64,000 nt of DNA from Crocinitomicaceae bacterium (GCA_021325675.1 JAJTCM010000002.1:62001-126000), one strand, 5' to 3'. Shown: positions 54,135-63,588, counted from the first letter of the stretch. Notes: generated from the sequence alone by a model not told the origin. Program-made: numbers and translations.

Positions 54135-55280
54135 ATGAAAAAAATCATCACCATCATCGGCGCCCGGCCGCAGATTATCAAAGCTTCTGCAATCAGCAGG
54201 GCGATTAAAACCCGGTATGCCAACGAAATTGAAGAGATTATTGTGCACACCGGGCAGCATTACGATGAAAACATGTCTGAGATTTTTTTCACGGAAATGG
54301 ATATTCCCAAGCCGAAATACAACCTGCAGGTAGGAAGCGCATCACACGGCGTTCAGACGGCAGAAATCATCAAGGGGATCGAAGAGCTTTGCACCGAAGA
54401 AAAAGTGGACGGCGTTTTAATTTACGGAGACACGAACTCCACCCTGGCCGGCGCGATTGCCGCTTCGAAGATTGAAATCCCGGTGATCCACGTGGAAGCA
54501 GGTTTACGCAGCTACAACAAACAAATGCCCGAAGAGATCAACCGGATTTTGAGCGATCACGTTTCCACCTTGCTTTTCTGCCCTACCCAAACTGCAGTCG
54601 ACAACCTCCAAAAAGAAGGCTTTTCGGTGGATAAAACCAAAAAAGCAAGCAAAGACCACCCGCATGTATATATGTGCGGCGATATCATGTTTGACAACAG
54701 CCTGTTTTTTTCTATGAAGTCCGACACGCAGTCGTCTATCCTGGAAGAACTTGAGCTTGAGAAAAACAAATATATCCTGTGCACAATCCACCGGAATGCA
54801 AATACGGACGACAAGCAAAATATCAACGCCATTTTCCGTGCTTTGGAAAGCATTCAGCGCGATCACGATTTAACGATTGTTCTGCCGCTGCACCCACGCA
54901 CGAAAAAAATGATGGAGGAATTGCTGAAGCCGGAGCTTGTGAAAGCCATCATGGAAAACCCGAATATCAAGATCATTCCGCCGGCTGGTTTCCTGGATAT
55001 CATCGCTTTGGAAAAACACGCCCGCCTGATGGTCACTGACAGCGGTGGTTTGCAAAAAGAGGCATTTTTCTTTAAAAAGCCCTGCGTGATCCTGCGCCCT
55101 CAAACGGAATGGGTGGAAATCGTTGCGAACGGAAATGCGATCCTGGCTGATGCCGATTATGACCGGATCCTGAAAGCGACCCACGAGCTGCTGCTGAAAA
55201 ACGATTTTACGTATCCGCCGCTTTTTGGCGATGGAAAGGCTTCTGAATTTATTGTTGGAAAAATCATTGAGCAGATTTAA
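54135..55280 (+). CDS. wecB: UDP-N-acetylglucosamine 2-epimerase (non-hydrolysing)
   Basis: 381 residues. Conserved N-terminus IIGARPQIIKASAISRAIK, HTGQHYDENMS, GDTNSTLAGA and HVEAGLRSYNKQMPEEINRI; C-terminal TDSGGLQKEAFFFKKPCVIL. Makes UDP-ManNAc for surface glycans. It stands alone rather than in a glycan cluster. Confidence 0.93.
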   Translation: MKKIITIIGARPQIIKASAISRAIKTRYANEIEEIIVHTGQHYDENMSEIFFTEMDIPKPKYNLQVGSASHGVQTAEIIKGIEELCTEEKVDGVLIYGDTNSTLAGAIAASKIEIPVIHVEAGLRSYNKQMPEEINRILSDHVSTLLFCPTQTAVDNLQKEGFSVDKTKKASKDHPHVYMCGDIMFDNSLFFSMKSDTQSSILEELELEKNKYILCTIHRNANTDDKQNINAIFRALESIQRDHDLTIVLPLHPRTKKMMEELLKPELVKAIMENPNIKIIPPAGFLDIIALEKHARLMVTDSGGLQKEAFFFKKPCVILRPQTEWVEIVANGNAILADADYDRILKATHELLLKNDFTYPPLFGDGKASEFIVGKIIEQI

Positions 55281-55300
55281 TTACCGCTTCAAAGCTAAAA

Positions 55301-55852
55301 TCACCGCAAGGTCCGGTATTTTTTAATCCAATCCGGGTCCTGAACATCCCGCATGATCTGCCAGAAAGCACTGTCGATGAAGAAACCGAGGTCGATGTCA
55401 TCCACACCATATTTTTCATGGAGATAAATCAGCTGTTTGCTGGACGGCTTGTACAATCCCTGGCTCCAGCCCTTGTCGGAAGCAGTATTGAAAGGATAGT
55501 CCGAAAAACGCAGCTTCCAGAGCGAATCCAGCGGGGAACAGAAAACGATGTCTTTTTTTGTGATTGAATCCTGGCCAATGCCGCACAGGATTTTGTTTTC
55601 TTCCAGCATGTTTTTGCGTGAAGGATTATAGATGCTTGGCCATTTTCCGGTGGCATATTTTACAAAATCATCGCGGGTGAGCCTTTTTTGATGTGTCAGC
55701 GCCCGGCCGTTATGCAAATAAACTGTGATCGAATACAACTGGGAATTGGGCTGCATGCTCACCTGCACGGAAAAAACCGTACGCACAGCCGGGTTAAAAA
55801 CCACTGAGCTGCAAACAAGCCAACAGGTCGCAAGGACAAGCAAAAATCTCAT
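55301..55852 (-). CDS. exported hypothetical protein
   Basis: 183 residues with a signal sequence (MRFLLVLATCWLVCSS). Mixed alpha/beta with KILCGIGQDSITKKDIVFCS and YLHEKYGVDDIDLGFFIDSA. No family recognised. Convergent with wecB, 20 bases apart. Confidence 0.6.
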   Translation of the reverse strand: MRFLLVLATCWLVCSSVVFNPAVRTVFSVQVSMQPNSQLYSITVYLHNGRALTHQKRLTRDDFVKYATGKWPSIYNPSRKNMLEENKILCGIGQDSITKKDIVFCSPLDSLWKLRFSDYPFNTASDKGWSQGLYKPSSKQLIYLHEKYGVDDIDLGFFIDSAFWQIMRDVQDPDWIKKYRTLR

Positions 55853-56027
55853 TTCTAAGTTGTTCGATGAACGAATTTACGGAAGTTTGTACGAAAAACC
55901 AAGCCAAATGTTACCATACAGCTTAATTGGTTGAATCAGTTGTTGATCCTGCCTGCCGCAGACATGGCCCAACGTATACAAAGTTTTACAAAGTCCGCAG
56001 AGCGAAGGAAATTTCTCTGTTTAAGTT

Positions 56028-56597
56028 TTAGTCAAACCAATACAGGCCTTTCGGGGTAATACAGGCGTGCATCCGGACATCGGTTGGCAGGACGTCGGAA
56101 ATTTCCTCTTCGAACTCGTCAAATAAGTGCAGGCCGATGAACCTGCAGGACGGGGAGCATTTTTTGAGAAAACGGTCATAAAAACCTTTTCCGTAGCCCA
56201 CGCGGTTGCCTTTTTTATCAATGGCAAGCAAGGGAACAAATACATATTCCAGGCGATCGGCGGCAATAACTTTTCCTTTCTTAGGTTCGGGAATCCCCCA
56301 TTCGCTGAGCTCCAGCTGATCTTCGGAATCAAATAAAATATGGCGGATTTCCAGCGTGTCGAAATTCGACTTCGGAACGGCAACCTTCACATCAAAGGAA
56401 AGCGCTTTTTCCCAGATAAGATAGGTATTGATCTCGTTCTGGCGCTCAATCGGCAAAAAAAGGCTGATGAACCGGTTCTCAAGGTTGAGGTGCGTAAACA
56501 GGTTGGCACAAACCGCCTCGGAAATACTTTGCAGCTGTCCCGGTGCAAGCTCCCTGCGTTTTTGAATATATACCGGCCTGAGCGCTTTTTTATCCAT
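56028..56597 (-). CDS. 5-formyltetrahydrofolate cyclo-ligase
   Basis: 189 residues. ATP and folate motif RVGYGKGFYDRFLKKC near the C-terminus and the N-terminal YIQKRRELAPGQLQSI. Converts 5-formyl-THF to methenyl-THF. Six bases after ybaB on the same strand. Confidence 0.93.
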   Translation of the reverse strand: MDKKALRPVYIQKRRELAPGQLQSISEAVCANLFTHLNLENRFISLFLPIERQNEINTYLIWEKALSFDVKVAVPKSNFDTLEIRHILFDSEDQLELSEWGIPEPKKGKVIAADRLEYVFVPLLAIDKKGNRVGYGKGFYDRFLKKCSPSCRFIGLHLFDEFEEEISDVLPTDVRMHACITPKGLYWFD

Positions 56598-56603
56598 AAA
56601 TTC

Positions 56604-56903
56604 TTAAAGTCCGGGCATAAACTGCCGCGCGGAGTTTGACATTTCGAGCTCATTCACGCGATTGGCTTCTTCCAATGCTTTGGAGAGAGCAATGGCGATA
56701 AAATCTTCGAGGTCTTCTTTGTCTATCTGTGCCAGGTCGGCGTTAATTTCCAGGGAAGTCAGCTTGCGGTTTCCATCCAGCTCGATTTTCACCAGGCCGC
56801 CGGCCGCTTCGCCCAACACTTTGATCTGTGACAAGCGGGCTTTGCTCTCCTCCAGGGATTGCTGCATCTTTTCCAACATGTCTTTTTGATTCAATCCAAA
56901 CAT
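56604..56903 (-). CDS. ybaB: YbaB/EbfC nucleoid-associated protein
   Basis: 99 residues: MLEKMQQSLEESKARLSQIK with VLGEAAGGLVKIELDGNRKL and a C-terminal helix. Size and GG.V.v..dG...l.sl pattern match YbaB. First gene of the pair with 5-formyl-THF cyclo-ligase. Confidence 0.9.
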   Translation of the reverse strand: MFGLNQKDMLEKMQQSLEESKARLSQIKVLGEAAGGLVKIELDGNRKLTSLEINADLAQIDKEDLEDFIAIALSKALEEANRVNELEMSNSARQFMPGL

Positions 56904-56969
56904 ACTCTCAGTAATTTGTTGGGTAAAGATATTAAATTTTTTCTTGTTCCGAAATTACGTATGATTTTT

Positions 56970-57090
56970 GCCCCCAAGGCACGGACACACAAGGATGCAC
57001 AGAGGAAAGCATTCTATATAACCCGTACCTGTGTGGTTAAAGTTTATACGCTTGGCTACTATGAGCCTTAGCGTCCTGGTGGCCTTTTAC
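56970..57090. repeat. degraded intergenic repeat
   Basis: CAAGGCACGGACACACAAGG on the left and CCTTAGCGTCCTGGTGGCCT on the right are loosely complementary, the style of dispersed Bacteroidota intergenic repeats. The 266-base gap before the cytochrome gene has no other feature except AT-rich DNA. Confidence 0.35.
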
Positions 57091-57169
57091 CACGCATAAA
57101 TTTTTGATTTTTTCACCAAATAGCATAAAAAATACTATTTTAGCGATAGTTAAAACTACGGGAACCCTT

Positions 57170-58213
57170 ATGTACAGACTGGCTTTGTCTTTCTTTTTGT
57201 TAACCACGGTCATGCTCATTAACCTGGGCCTGCAAGGACAGCCGAACCGTGTTTCCAAAGATGAAGTTGACCTGGAAAACCTGCCGGTTGAGCTCGTTTT
57301 GACAAACCTCGGCGTCCCGAAATCAAAGCATTCCATCACGAAGCTGGATATGGAAAAAGCCGAGATCGGCAGGCAGCTGATCTTCGATGGAAGGGTCCGG
57401 ACTAAAACTCATAAGAGCAAACGCATTTCCCCTTATTTCCGCTGTACCGATTGCCACAACATGGTGAAGGAAAACGACAACCCGACAGATCTGGACCCGG
57501 AAAACAGGCTGGCTTACGCCGAAAAAAACAAGCTGCCTTTTCTACCTGCATACAGCTTGTGGGGCGTGTATAACCGTACTGCTTTTTACACCGGCGGCTA
57601 CGGCAAAGTATATGGTGATAAGCTCAAATCTGCGAAAGATTCCATCGGGAATGCGATCCAGGTGTGTACGAAACATGCGGCTTCCGGGCGGCGGCTCGCT
57701 GACTGGGAAATAGAGGGCTTACTTCATTATTTCAAACAGCACGAGCTGCGGATCAAAGACCTTCCTTCCTTAAACGCGTCGGACAAGAAAAGTATCTTAT
57801 ACTGGCAAAAGCTGGACGAAGAAGAAAAGAAAGCCCTGCGCGAAAAGATCCGGGCGGCTTTTATACAGGTTTATCCCGCAACCCTGGCACCGGTTTTAGG
57901 CCTTGACCAGCGCCAGTACGGCGAAGGTGGAAATGCTGCCCGAGGAGAGCTGGTTTTCAACAAAAGCTGCCTGCACTGCCATTCCGGAAAACGCGTCAGC
58001 AATTACAACCTGGATAAAAGCAAACTCACAGCCCGTTTTTTTGTGCAAAACCTGGAGGGCTTCGGTCATTCGAATTTATACCAGGTCATCCGCTGGGGAA
58101 CATTTACCAAAAAAAGAAGAAAACAAACAATGCCGCTGTACACCAAGGAACAGATGAGCGATCAGCAAATAGAAGATTTAGTTGCTTACATGAAACAATT
58201 GAGTAAAAAATGA
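57170..58213 (+). CDS. di-haem c-type cytochrome
   Basis: 347 residues from the ATG at 57170, which opens a signal peptide (MYRLALSFFLLTTVMLINLG). Two CxxCH sites: CTDCH (about residue 93) and CLHCH (about residue 268), with QTMPLY as a possible distal Met ligand. Periplasmic electron carrier. First of a cluster of haem proteins; four-base overlap with the next gene. Confidence 0.88.
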   Translation: MYRLALSFFLLTTVMLINLGLQGQPNRVSKDEVDLENLPVELVLTNLGVPKSKHSITKLDMEKAEIGRQLIFDGRVRTKTHKSKRISPYFRCTDCHNMVKENDNPTDLDPENRLAYAEKNKLPFLPAYSLWGVYNRTAFYTGGYGKVYGDKLKSAKDSIGNAIQVCTKHAASGRRLADWEIEGLLHYFKQHELRIKDLPSLNASDKKSILYWQKLDEEEKKALREKIRAAFIQVYPATLAPVLGLDQRQYGEGGNAARGELVFNKSCLHCHSGKRVSNYNLDKSKLTARFFVQNLEGFGHSNLYQVIRWGTFTKKRRKQTMPLYTKEQMSDQQIEDLVAYMKQLSKK

Positions 58214-59079
58214 AAAAAGTAATCTTGAATTTGAGCGTATTTTGCCTGGCGTATGCCGCTTATGCGCAGGAAGCAGTGGAAGAAGGGCCTGCTTTGGTTT
58301 CGGAAACGTTTAACTCCTCCCGGATCATCAGCGGACATTCTGTTGAAACCCTTGAGAAAAAGGAGTGGGAATACCGCATCGAGCACCGTTTTGGTAATAT
58401 AGGAACGGGCAGCGGAGTGGATGAAAGCTTAGGCTTCGACCAGGCGGCAGATATCCGGTTTGCTTTTGAGTACGGAATTACTGACAAGCTCATGGTTGGT
58501 TTGGCGCGCGACAAAGGGAGCACAACGGCTTACCGCAGTATTGTGGATGGCTTTATCAAATATCGCCTGCTGCAGCAAACGGAAAAAGGAATGCCGCTTT
58601 CCATGACAGTGATCGGCTCTTCCCTGATCTCCTATGCCAAGGCTACGAGCGATATTTCGGCGGTGTCACACTACCCGAAATTTGCCCACCGTTTAGCCTA
58701 TTCTACCCAGCTGAACATCGCCCGTAAATTTTCCGAGCACATCAGCTTTTCTCTGATGCCAACCTGGGTACACCGCAACTACGTGGCAAGCTACGATGTG
58801 AACGATTTGTTTGCTCTCGGTGCCGGACTGAGTGTCAAGCTCACCAAAAAATGGGCTTTTATTTCCGAATATTACCACACTTTTCATGAGAGCACAGTTT
58901 TGCCGGATTTACAAAACAGCCTGGGATTTGGTGTGGAATGGAAGACATACGGACACAATTTTCACCTCACAATGAGCAATTCAAGCTTGTTCAATGAAGC
59001 ACAGTTTATTCCTTTTACAACTGAAAAATGGGGTGAAGGACAATTCCGCATCGGCTTCAGTATTACAAGAAGTTTTTAA
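58210..59079 (+). CDS. DUF5777-like outer membrane beta-barrel
   Basis: 289 residues with a signal peptide (MKKVILNLSVFCLAYAAYAQ). Alternating beta strands (WEYRIEHRFGNIGTG, ADIRFAFEYGITDKLMVGLA) end in an aromatic C-terminus FRIGFSITRSF, typical of outer membrane barrels. Matches the DUF5777 pattern that accompanies cytochromes in Bacteroidota. Confidence 0.8.
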   Translation: MKKVILNLSVFCLAYAAYAQEAVEEGPALVSETFNSSRIISGHSVETLEKKEWEYRIEHRFGNIGTGSGVDESLGFDQAADIRFAFEYGITDKLMVGLARDKGSTTAYRSIVDGFIKYRLLQQTEKGMPLSMTVIGSSLISYAKATSDISAVSHYPKFAHRLAYSTQLNIARKFSEHISFSLMPTWVHRNYVASYDVNDLFALGAGLSVKLTKKWAFISEYYHTFHESTVLPDLQNSLGFGVEWKTYGHNFHLTMSNSSLFNEAQFIPFTTEKWGEGQFRIGFSITRSF

Positions 59080-59125
59080 GCTGAACCAACTATTTTGAAT
59101 TTTAAACGTTTTAGATTGCAACACT

Positions 59126-59470
59126 ATGAAAAAACTTGTTTTCATTTCTTTCGCGCTTTTTCTCGCTGCCAGCTGTACGAAGGCAAAGGCGCCTGTATCG
59201 ATCATAACAGCTGATTGCCAGGATACGATTAAATTCAGTACCCAGATCCTGCCGATGATCACGGAAAATTGCTTTTCCTGCCACGACGAAGGCATGGGAC
59301 AATCGCCTGTATTGAGCAATCATGCAACAATTATGAGCCACGCAGAGCTCATGCTGAAAGCTATGAAAGGCGAAGGAGCGCCACAAATGCCGCAGGGAGC
59401 TGATCCGCTGCCGGATAGCCTTATTCAACAATTTTCCTGCTGGATTGCGCAGGGCAAACAAGATAACTGA
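59126..59470 (+). CDS. mono-haem cytochrome-like lipoprotein
   Basis: 114 residues. Lipoprotein signal (MKKLVFISFALFLAASC). One haem site ENCFSCHDEG (CxxCH). C-terminus GAPQMPQGADPLPDSLIQQF followed by SCWIAQGK. Paralogue of the next gene. Probably surface or periplasmic electron transfer. Confidence 0.82.
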   Translation: MKKLVFISFALFLAASCTKAKAPVSIITADCQDTIKFSTQILPMITENCFSCHDEGMGQSPVLSNHATIMSHAELMLKAMKGEGAPQMPQGADPLPDSLIQQFSCWIAQGKQDN

Positions 59471-59489
59471 TAATAAATTAAAATAATTC

Positions 59490-59849
59490 ATGAAAAAAAA
59501 CCACGTATTCCTATTTGTGCTGGTTTCCCTGGTGGGACTGGCCTTTACCAAAATGTCTCCTTCACAAAGCGTTTCCAGCTACACAGGAAAAGCAGGAACA
59601 AAATCCGGCGACCCGGTCTGCGATACGATTTCTTTTAATGCACAAATTGCTCCCGTTTTCTATAAAAACTGCGCAGGCTGCCACGAAGGCATCAGTGAAT
59701 TTAAAAGCGTTTCTGAATACTCAGACCATATTCTTAAAACACTTACAGGCAATGGCGCACCACAAATGCCGAAAGACGCCGATCCGCTGCCAGATAGCAT
59801 TATCCGTCAATTTACCTGCTGGATTGAACAAGGAAAACTGAATAACTAG
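59490..59849 (+). CDS. mono-haem cytochrome-like exported protein
   Basis: 119 residues. Signal segment MKKNHVFLFVLVSLVGLAF, haem site KNCAGCHEG, and the same C-terminal half as its upstream neighbour (GAPQMPKDADPLPDSIIRQF). A tandem duplicate of that module fused to a new N-terminus shared with the downstream gene. Confidence 0.82.
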   Translation: MKKNHVFLFVLVSLVGLAFTKMSPSQSVSSYTGKAGTKSGDPVCDTISFNAQIAPVFYKNCAGCHEGISEFKSVSEYSDHILKTLTGNGAPQMPKDADPLPDSIIRQFTCWIEQGKLNN

Positions 59850-59871
59850 ATAAAACCAGATAAAAACACCC

Positions 59872-60759
59872 ATGAAAAAAAATTACGTATTTGTTTTGAT
59901 GGCGGCTTCCGTTATTGGAGGACTTGCCTTTACCAAAATGTCAAAAGAAGTTGAAATTGCGAAGTACGCAAAAGAGAAATCACATATCAATGCAAATGGT
60001 GCGCCGACTGGAAAAACAGGAGCGCCAGGCGAAAGTACTTGTACACAATGTCATTCCGGTACTGTTCAGAATGGCACAGGATTCAATAATGTGATGCTTT
60101 TAGATCAGGATAATATTATGGTAACAGAATATACGCCCGGAGAAACATATGATGTATTAGTTACGATGAATACACCTCAAGCCAAAAATGGCTTCCAAGC
60201 TACTGCACGTATTTTGAGCAATAATACAACTGCCGGAACAATGACATCAGTCGCTGGATCAACACAACTTCAATCACCCGCAGGAGGTAAAAGATATGTT
60301 ACACATACTAATAGTTCCAATACTTCTCAAACGGGCTGGGCATTCACTTGGGTAGCGCCTTCTACAGACGTTGGGGATGTAGTTTTTTATGTTGCAACCA
60401 ACGCAACGAATAGCAATAATACTGCTTCAGGAGATATAATTCGTACGTCTTTACACACTTACACAGCAGTAGACAACGCAGGAATCAAAAAAGAAGAAGC
60501 AAAAGCTCCTTTTACGGCCTCTTTTAATGCTGCAAAAAACACCATCAACCTCGGATTGAATGCCAAACAAGGTTCGGTTTATTCCCTGAACCTGGTGGAC
60601 CTGACCGGGAAATCCGTGATGTTCAAACGTTTTTCTAACCTGGAAGGCGAAAGCAAGGAAGAAATTTACCTGCCTGAAAACGTTAAAGGCGGTATGTATA
60701 TCCTTCATTTCTTCGAGGACAACAATTCCTTTGCAAAGCAGATTTATATTGCGAAATAA
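59872..60759 (+). CDS. haem-binding surface protein with T9SS-like sorting end
   Basis: 295 residues. Signal sequence MKKNYVFVLMAASVIGGLAF, CTQCHSG haem site (about residue 57), a beta-sandwich domain (YTPGETYDVLVTMNTP) of the Reelin-like/choice-of-anchor kind, and a C-terminal sorting-type end (LPENVKGGMYILHFFEDNNS, QIYIAK). Predicted to reach the cell surface through type IX secretion. Followed by a terminator. Confidence 0.82.
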   Translation: MKKNYVFVLMAASVIGGLAFTKMSKEVEIAKYAKEKSHINANGAPTGKTGAPGESTCTQCHSGTVQNGTGFNNVMLLDQDNIMVTEYTPGETYDVLVTMNTPQAKNGFQATARILSNNTTAGTMTSVAGSTQLQSPAGGKRYVTHTNSSNTSQTGWAFTWVAPSTDVGDVVFYVATNATNSNNTASGDIIRTSLHTYTAVDNAGIKKEEAKAPFTASFNAAKNTINLGLNAKQGSVYSLNLVDLTGKSVMFKRFSNLEGESKEEIYLPENVKGGMYILHFFEDNNSFAKQIYIAK

Positions 60760-60782
60760 ATAACCCTGTTTTTAATATTGAG

Positions 60783-60812
60783 AATCCGGTTGTTCACTCA
60801 GCCGGATTTTTT
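60783..60812 (+). terminator. terminator of the cytochrome cluster
   Basis: AATCCGG (60783-60789) pairs with CCGGATT (60802-60808), followed by TTTTTT. Confidence 0.8.
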
Positions 60813-61000
60813 GTTTATTTGAACCTCATAAGATGTTTTAGAAATGCTAACTTACAAGAACATATAAGTAAAATAATAGGTGCTCTTAATAGCAAACATC
60901 TTATCTGACCTTCATCAAAAGCCAGCGCTTTCACATATGGTTCAAAACGTTGATTACATTATTTAACAAAATTTATTTACCGTGGTAATTATTTTTTATT

Positions 61001-61008
61001 TAACTTTG
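61001..61008 (+). promoter_or_regulatory. putative -7 box of the dioxygenase gene
   Basis: TAACTTTG fits TAnnTTTG exactly and lies seven bases before the ATG, predicting an almost leaderless mRNA. The -33 box is only a weak TTTA. Confidence 0.4.
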
Positions 61009-61015
61009 TTCAACG

Positions 61016-61894
61016 ATGGATCGCAAACAATTTTTACAGACAACGATTATGGGAAGCGGGGCAATTTTAGGCTTAAGCTCACTGAGCTGGCTTTTGGACG
61101 GGAAAGAAACGGATAGCACGATGCCGGTATTATTTATCGGGCACGGCTCACCGATGAATGCGCTGGAAAGTAATATCTACACGCAAAACTGGAAAAAAAT
61201 TGCCGGTGAAATCGAAAAGCCAAAAGCGATTATTTGTGTTTCGGCACATTGGCTCACGAAGGGAACGTTTATCACCGCGGTGGAAAATCCGTTGACGATC
61301 CATGATTTTGGCGGTTTCCCGGATGAATTGTTTGCAACTCAATATCCCGCTCCGGGTTTGCCTGAGCTGGCGAAAGAAACGCAGGCTTTGTTTCCAAACG
61401 ATTTGCTGCACCTCGACATGGAATGGGGCCTGGATCACGGCACCTGGTCGATCCTGAAGCAAATGTACCCGCTGGCGGATGTGCCGGTACTGCAGCTGAG
61501 CATTGATTACAACCAGCCTGCAAGCTATCATTTTGAGCTGGCACAATACCTTCAAAAGCTGCGCAAAAAAGGCGTGCTGATCATTGGAAGCGGAAATATG
61601 GTGCACAATCTCGGTATGGTAGCCTGGGACAAGCTCAACCAGGAAAGTTACGGCTACGATTGGGCGATTGAAGCAAACAGCTTATTCAAAAAACACATTC
61701 TCGACCGCAATTTCAAAGCCTTTTTCGATTACAAAGCCCTCGGGAAAAGCATGCAGCTTTCCATCCCTACCCCGGACCATTTTTACCCGCTGATGTACGT
61801 TTTAGGTTTGATCGGTGCACAGGAAGAAATTACGCTTTTTAACGATTACACGATGGGCGGCTCGCTCAGCATGACTTCGGTGAAGGCGGGATAG
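61016..61894 (+). CDS. ygiD: DODA-type extradiol aromatic ring-opening dioxygenase
   Basis: 292 residues. N-terminal export-like stretch (MDRKQFLQTTIMGSGAILGL). LigB-fold metal ligands in LFIGHGSPMNALE, CVSAHWLTKG and GLDHGTWSILKQMYPLADVP. Matches the 4,5-DOPA extradiol dioxygenase family (YgiD). Substrate in this organism unknown. Confidence 0.9.
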   Translation: MDRKQFLQTTIMGSGAILGLSSLSWLLDGKETDSTMPVLFIGHGSPMNALESNIYTQNWKKIAGEIEKPKAIICVSAHWLTKGTFITAVENPLTIHDFGGFPDELFATQYPAPGLPELAKETQALFPNDLLHLDMEWGLDHGTWSILKQMYPLADVPVLQLSIDYNQPASYHFELAQYLQKLRKKGVLIIGSGNMVHNLGMVAWDKLNQESYGYDWAIEANSLFKKHILDRNFKAFFDYKALGKSMQLSIPTPDHFYPLMYVLGLIGAQEEITLFNDYTMGGSLSMTSVKAG

Positions 61895-61912
61895 GTAAGA
61901 TCCTGGATTGCT

Positions 61913-63394
61913 TCAGTGAGCCTCATTTGTTTTCCAGATTTCAATGTACTCATTCGTGTTGCGTGGATTGAGCTTGCGCAGTAAAACGTCGAGATTGCTC
62001 GGATAACACTTTTTGACGAGCTTCATGTTGGGGTAGGCTTGCTTATAAATTGCAATCCGTTTTTGCAGATCCGTATCGCTGAAAAAATAAATGTAATCGA
62101 AAGGATCGGTTTTGACGTTTGGGACGGCTTCCGTTCGGGGAACGAGCATTGTTTTCCAGCTTTGGGCGTAAAAAAGCGGCAGGAGTGAAAAATCGTTATT
62201 GCCTGTTCCTTCCAGTAAAACAAACGCAGGTTTTGCCTTTTGTTCGTATAAATAATACATGGATTCCACGCGCGATTTTTTGGTATACATTGTCGTCGCG
62301 AAAAGCAAAAGCGGGATATTCAGCACCCAAAACGCAATGATGGAAACGCGCCAGAGCTTTCTCTTAAAACCCGATTCCTTAAACAGCTCATATCCCATGA
62401 CGCCCAGCATGATAAACAGTGGCAGGACTGTCAGGATAAAACGTTCCTGGCGGTTAGGATAAATCGTATGAAATAAAATGAATGCCATTGTCGGGACAAA
62501 AAGCACGGCATATTTTTTAAACGAGCGGAAAAAACCGGCGCCAAGCAGCAAGCCCATCGGAACGAGCGTACTTCCCATGAGCACAAAAAAGTACATCAGG
62601 TAGTTGGAATTGGGCAAATACGCTGCACCTTCTTTCATGTTGTAAGTCACATAAGAAATCAGCTCTGCAAACGGATAGCCCCAGATACAATAATCGACAA
62701 TTCCCTGTGTGAGGCAAAAAATCAGGATGATCCCGAGGGAAAAGGAGAAAAAGAATTTGAACTGCCACCTGAAAAAATAATACGCCGCGACTGCCATGGC
62801 AAAAATTCCAATCTGGTAACGAAACGATACTGACATACCAATCAACAGGCCGGCAATGAAAACAGATTTAACGGTAGGATTTTTAATCATCTGCCAGAGC
62901 CCCAGCATCAAAAACGGGATTGCCGCCACTTCCACCAGGTTTCGTACCGAAAGAAAAGGAAAAATCCATAATAAAGCGAGGATCCAACCCACTTTAACCG
63001 CGTTTTCCCGGCTGGAGAGCTTTTCCGTGATTTTTATACCGAGCCATACAACAAGCATTGAAGCCAGCGCGTGCAGCAGGCGGTTCACGATCATCAATAT
63101 TTTAGGGTCCATGACGCCCAGGAATTTCATAACAGAGAAATAGATGAAATTCAGTCCGACATAAGTAAAACTGTGTCCTTCCGGCACTCCCGTATTTTTC
63201 GCTGACCAGGGCAGCCAGCCGTTATAATCAAAACCATTCGCCCAGGAAGCAGAAGATTCGATCACCAGGAAATGATCGTCGTGCATTCCGTAACCCTGGG
63301 AAAAAAGCACGGCAATTAAACGAAAAATAAGTGCAAACAGCAGGATTGTTTTGAAAGACCGCAGATTTTCAGCCTGAAATACATTTAATTTCAT
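61913..63394 (-). CDS. GT-C fold glycosyltransferase, Alg9/GT22-like
   Basis: 493 residues from the ATG at 63394; an upstream start at 63463 adds a non-conserved tail and is less likely. About nine membrane helices. Acidic loop motif YGMHDDHFLVIESSASWANG after helix 1 and YPNRQERFILTVLPLFIMLG in a later helix match GT22-type mannosyltransferases (H/N.EeRF..p..pl). Uses a lipid-linked sugar donor. Convergent with ygiD. Confidence 0.8.
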   Translation of the reverse strand: MKLNVFQAENLRSFKTILLFALIFRLIAVLFSQGYGMHDDHFLVIESSASWANGFDYNGWLPWSAKNTGVPEGHSFTYVGLNFIYFSVMKFLGVMDPKILMIVNRLLHALASMLVVWLGIKITEKLSSRENAVKVGWILALLWIFPFLSVRNLVEVAAIPFLMLGLWQMIKNPTVKSVFIAGLLIGMSVSFRYQIGIFAMAVAAYYFFRWQFKFFFSFSLGIILIFCLTQGIVDYCIWGYPFAELISYVTYNMKEGAAYLPNSNYLMYFFVLMGSTLVPMGLLLGAGFFRSFKKYAVLFVPTMAFILFHTIYPNRQERFILTVLPLFIMLGVMGYELFKESGFKRKLWRVSIIAFWVLNIPLLLFATTMYTKKSRVESMYYLYEQKAKPAFVLLEGTGNNDFSLLPLFYAQSWKTMLVPRTEAVPNVKTDPFDYIYFFSDTDLQKRIAIYKQAYPNMKLVKKCYPSNLDVLLRKLNPRNTNEYIEIWKTNEAH

Positions 63395-63571
63395 GTAAGA
63401 TCGTTTGATAGCCCAAATGTATTGCTTTATTTTGAATCTTATCCCGCAGCATTGAAAGTTCACAAACCGGTTCTTGTTTACGGTGTCATAAATTCTGCCA
63501 AAAAGTCATTTATTTTTGACGAAAACGAGCTTTATAAGTCCAAAATGTCATTTTTTGCCCCAAAATCCCGG

Positions 63572-63588
63572 CTGGCATACAAATTGAC
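63572..63588 (+). promoter_or_regulatory. sigma-54-like element upstream of dnaK
   Basis: CTGGCATACAAATTGAC keeps the GG of the -24 box and a -12-like TTGA ten bases further (consensus TGGCAC..TTGC). It lies 38 bases before the dnaK ATG. One mismatch at the -12 GC. Tentative. Confidence 0.35.
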
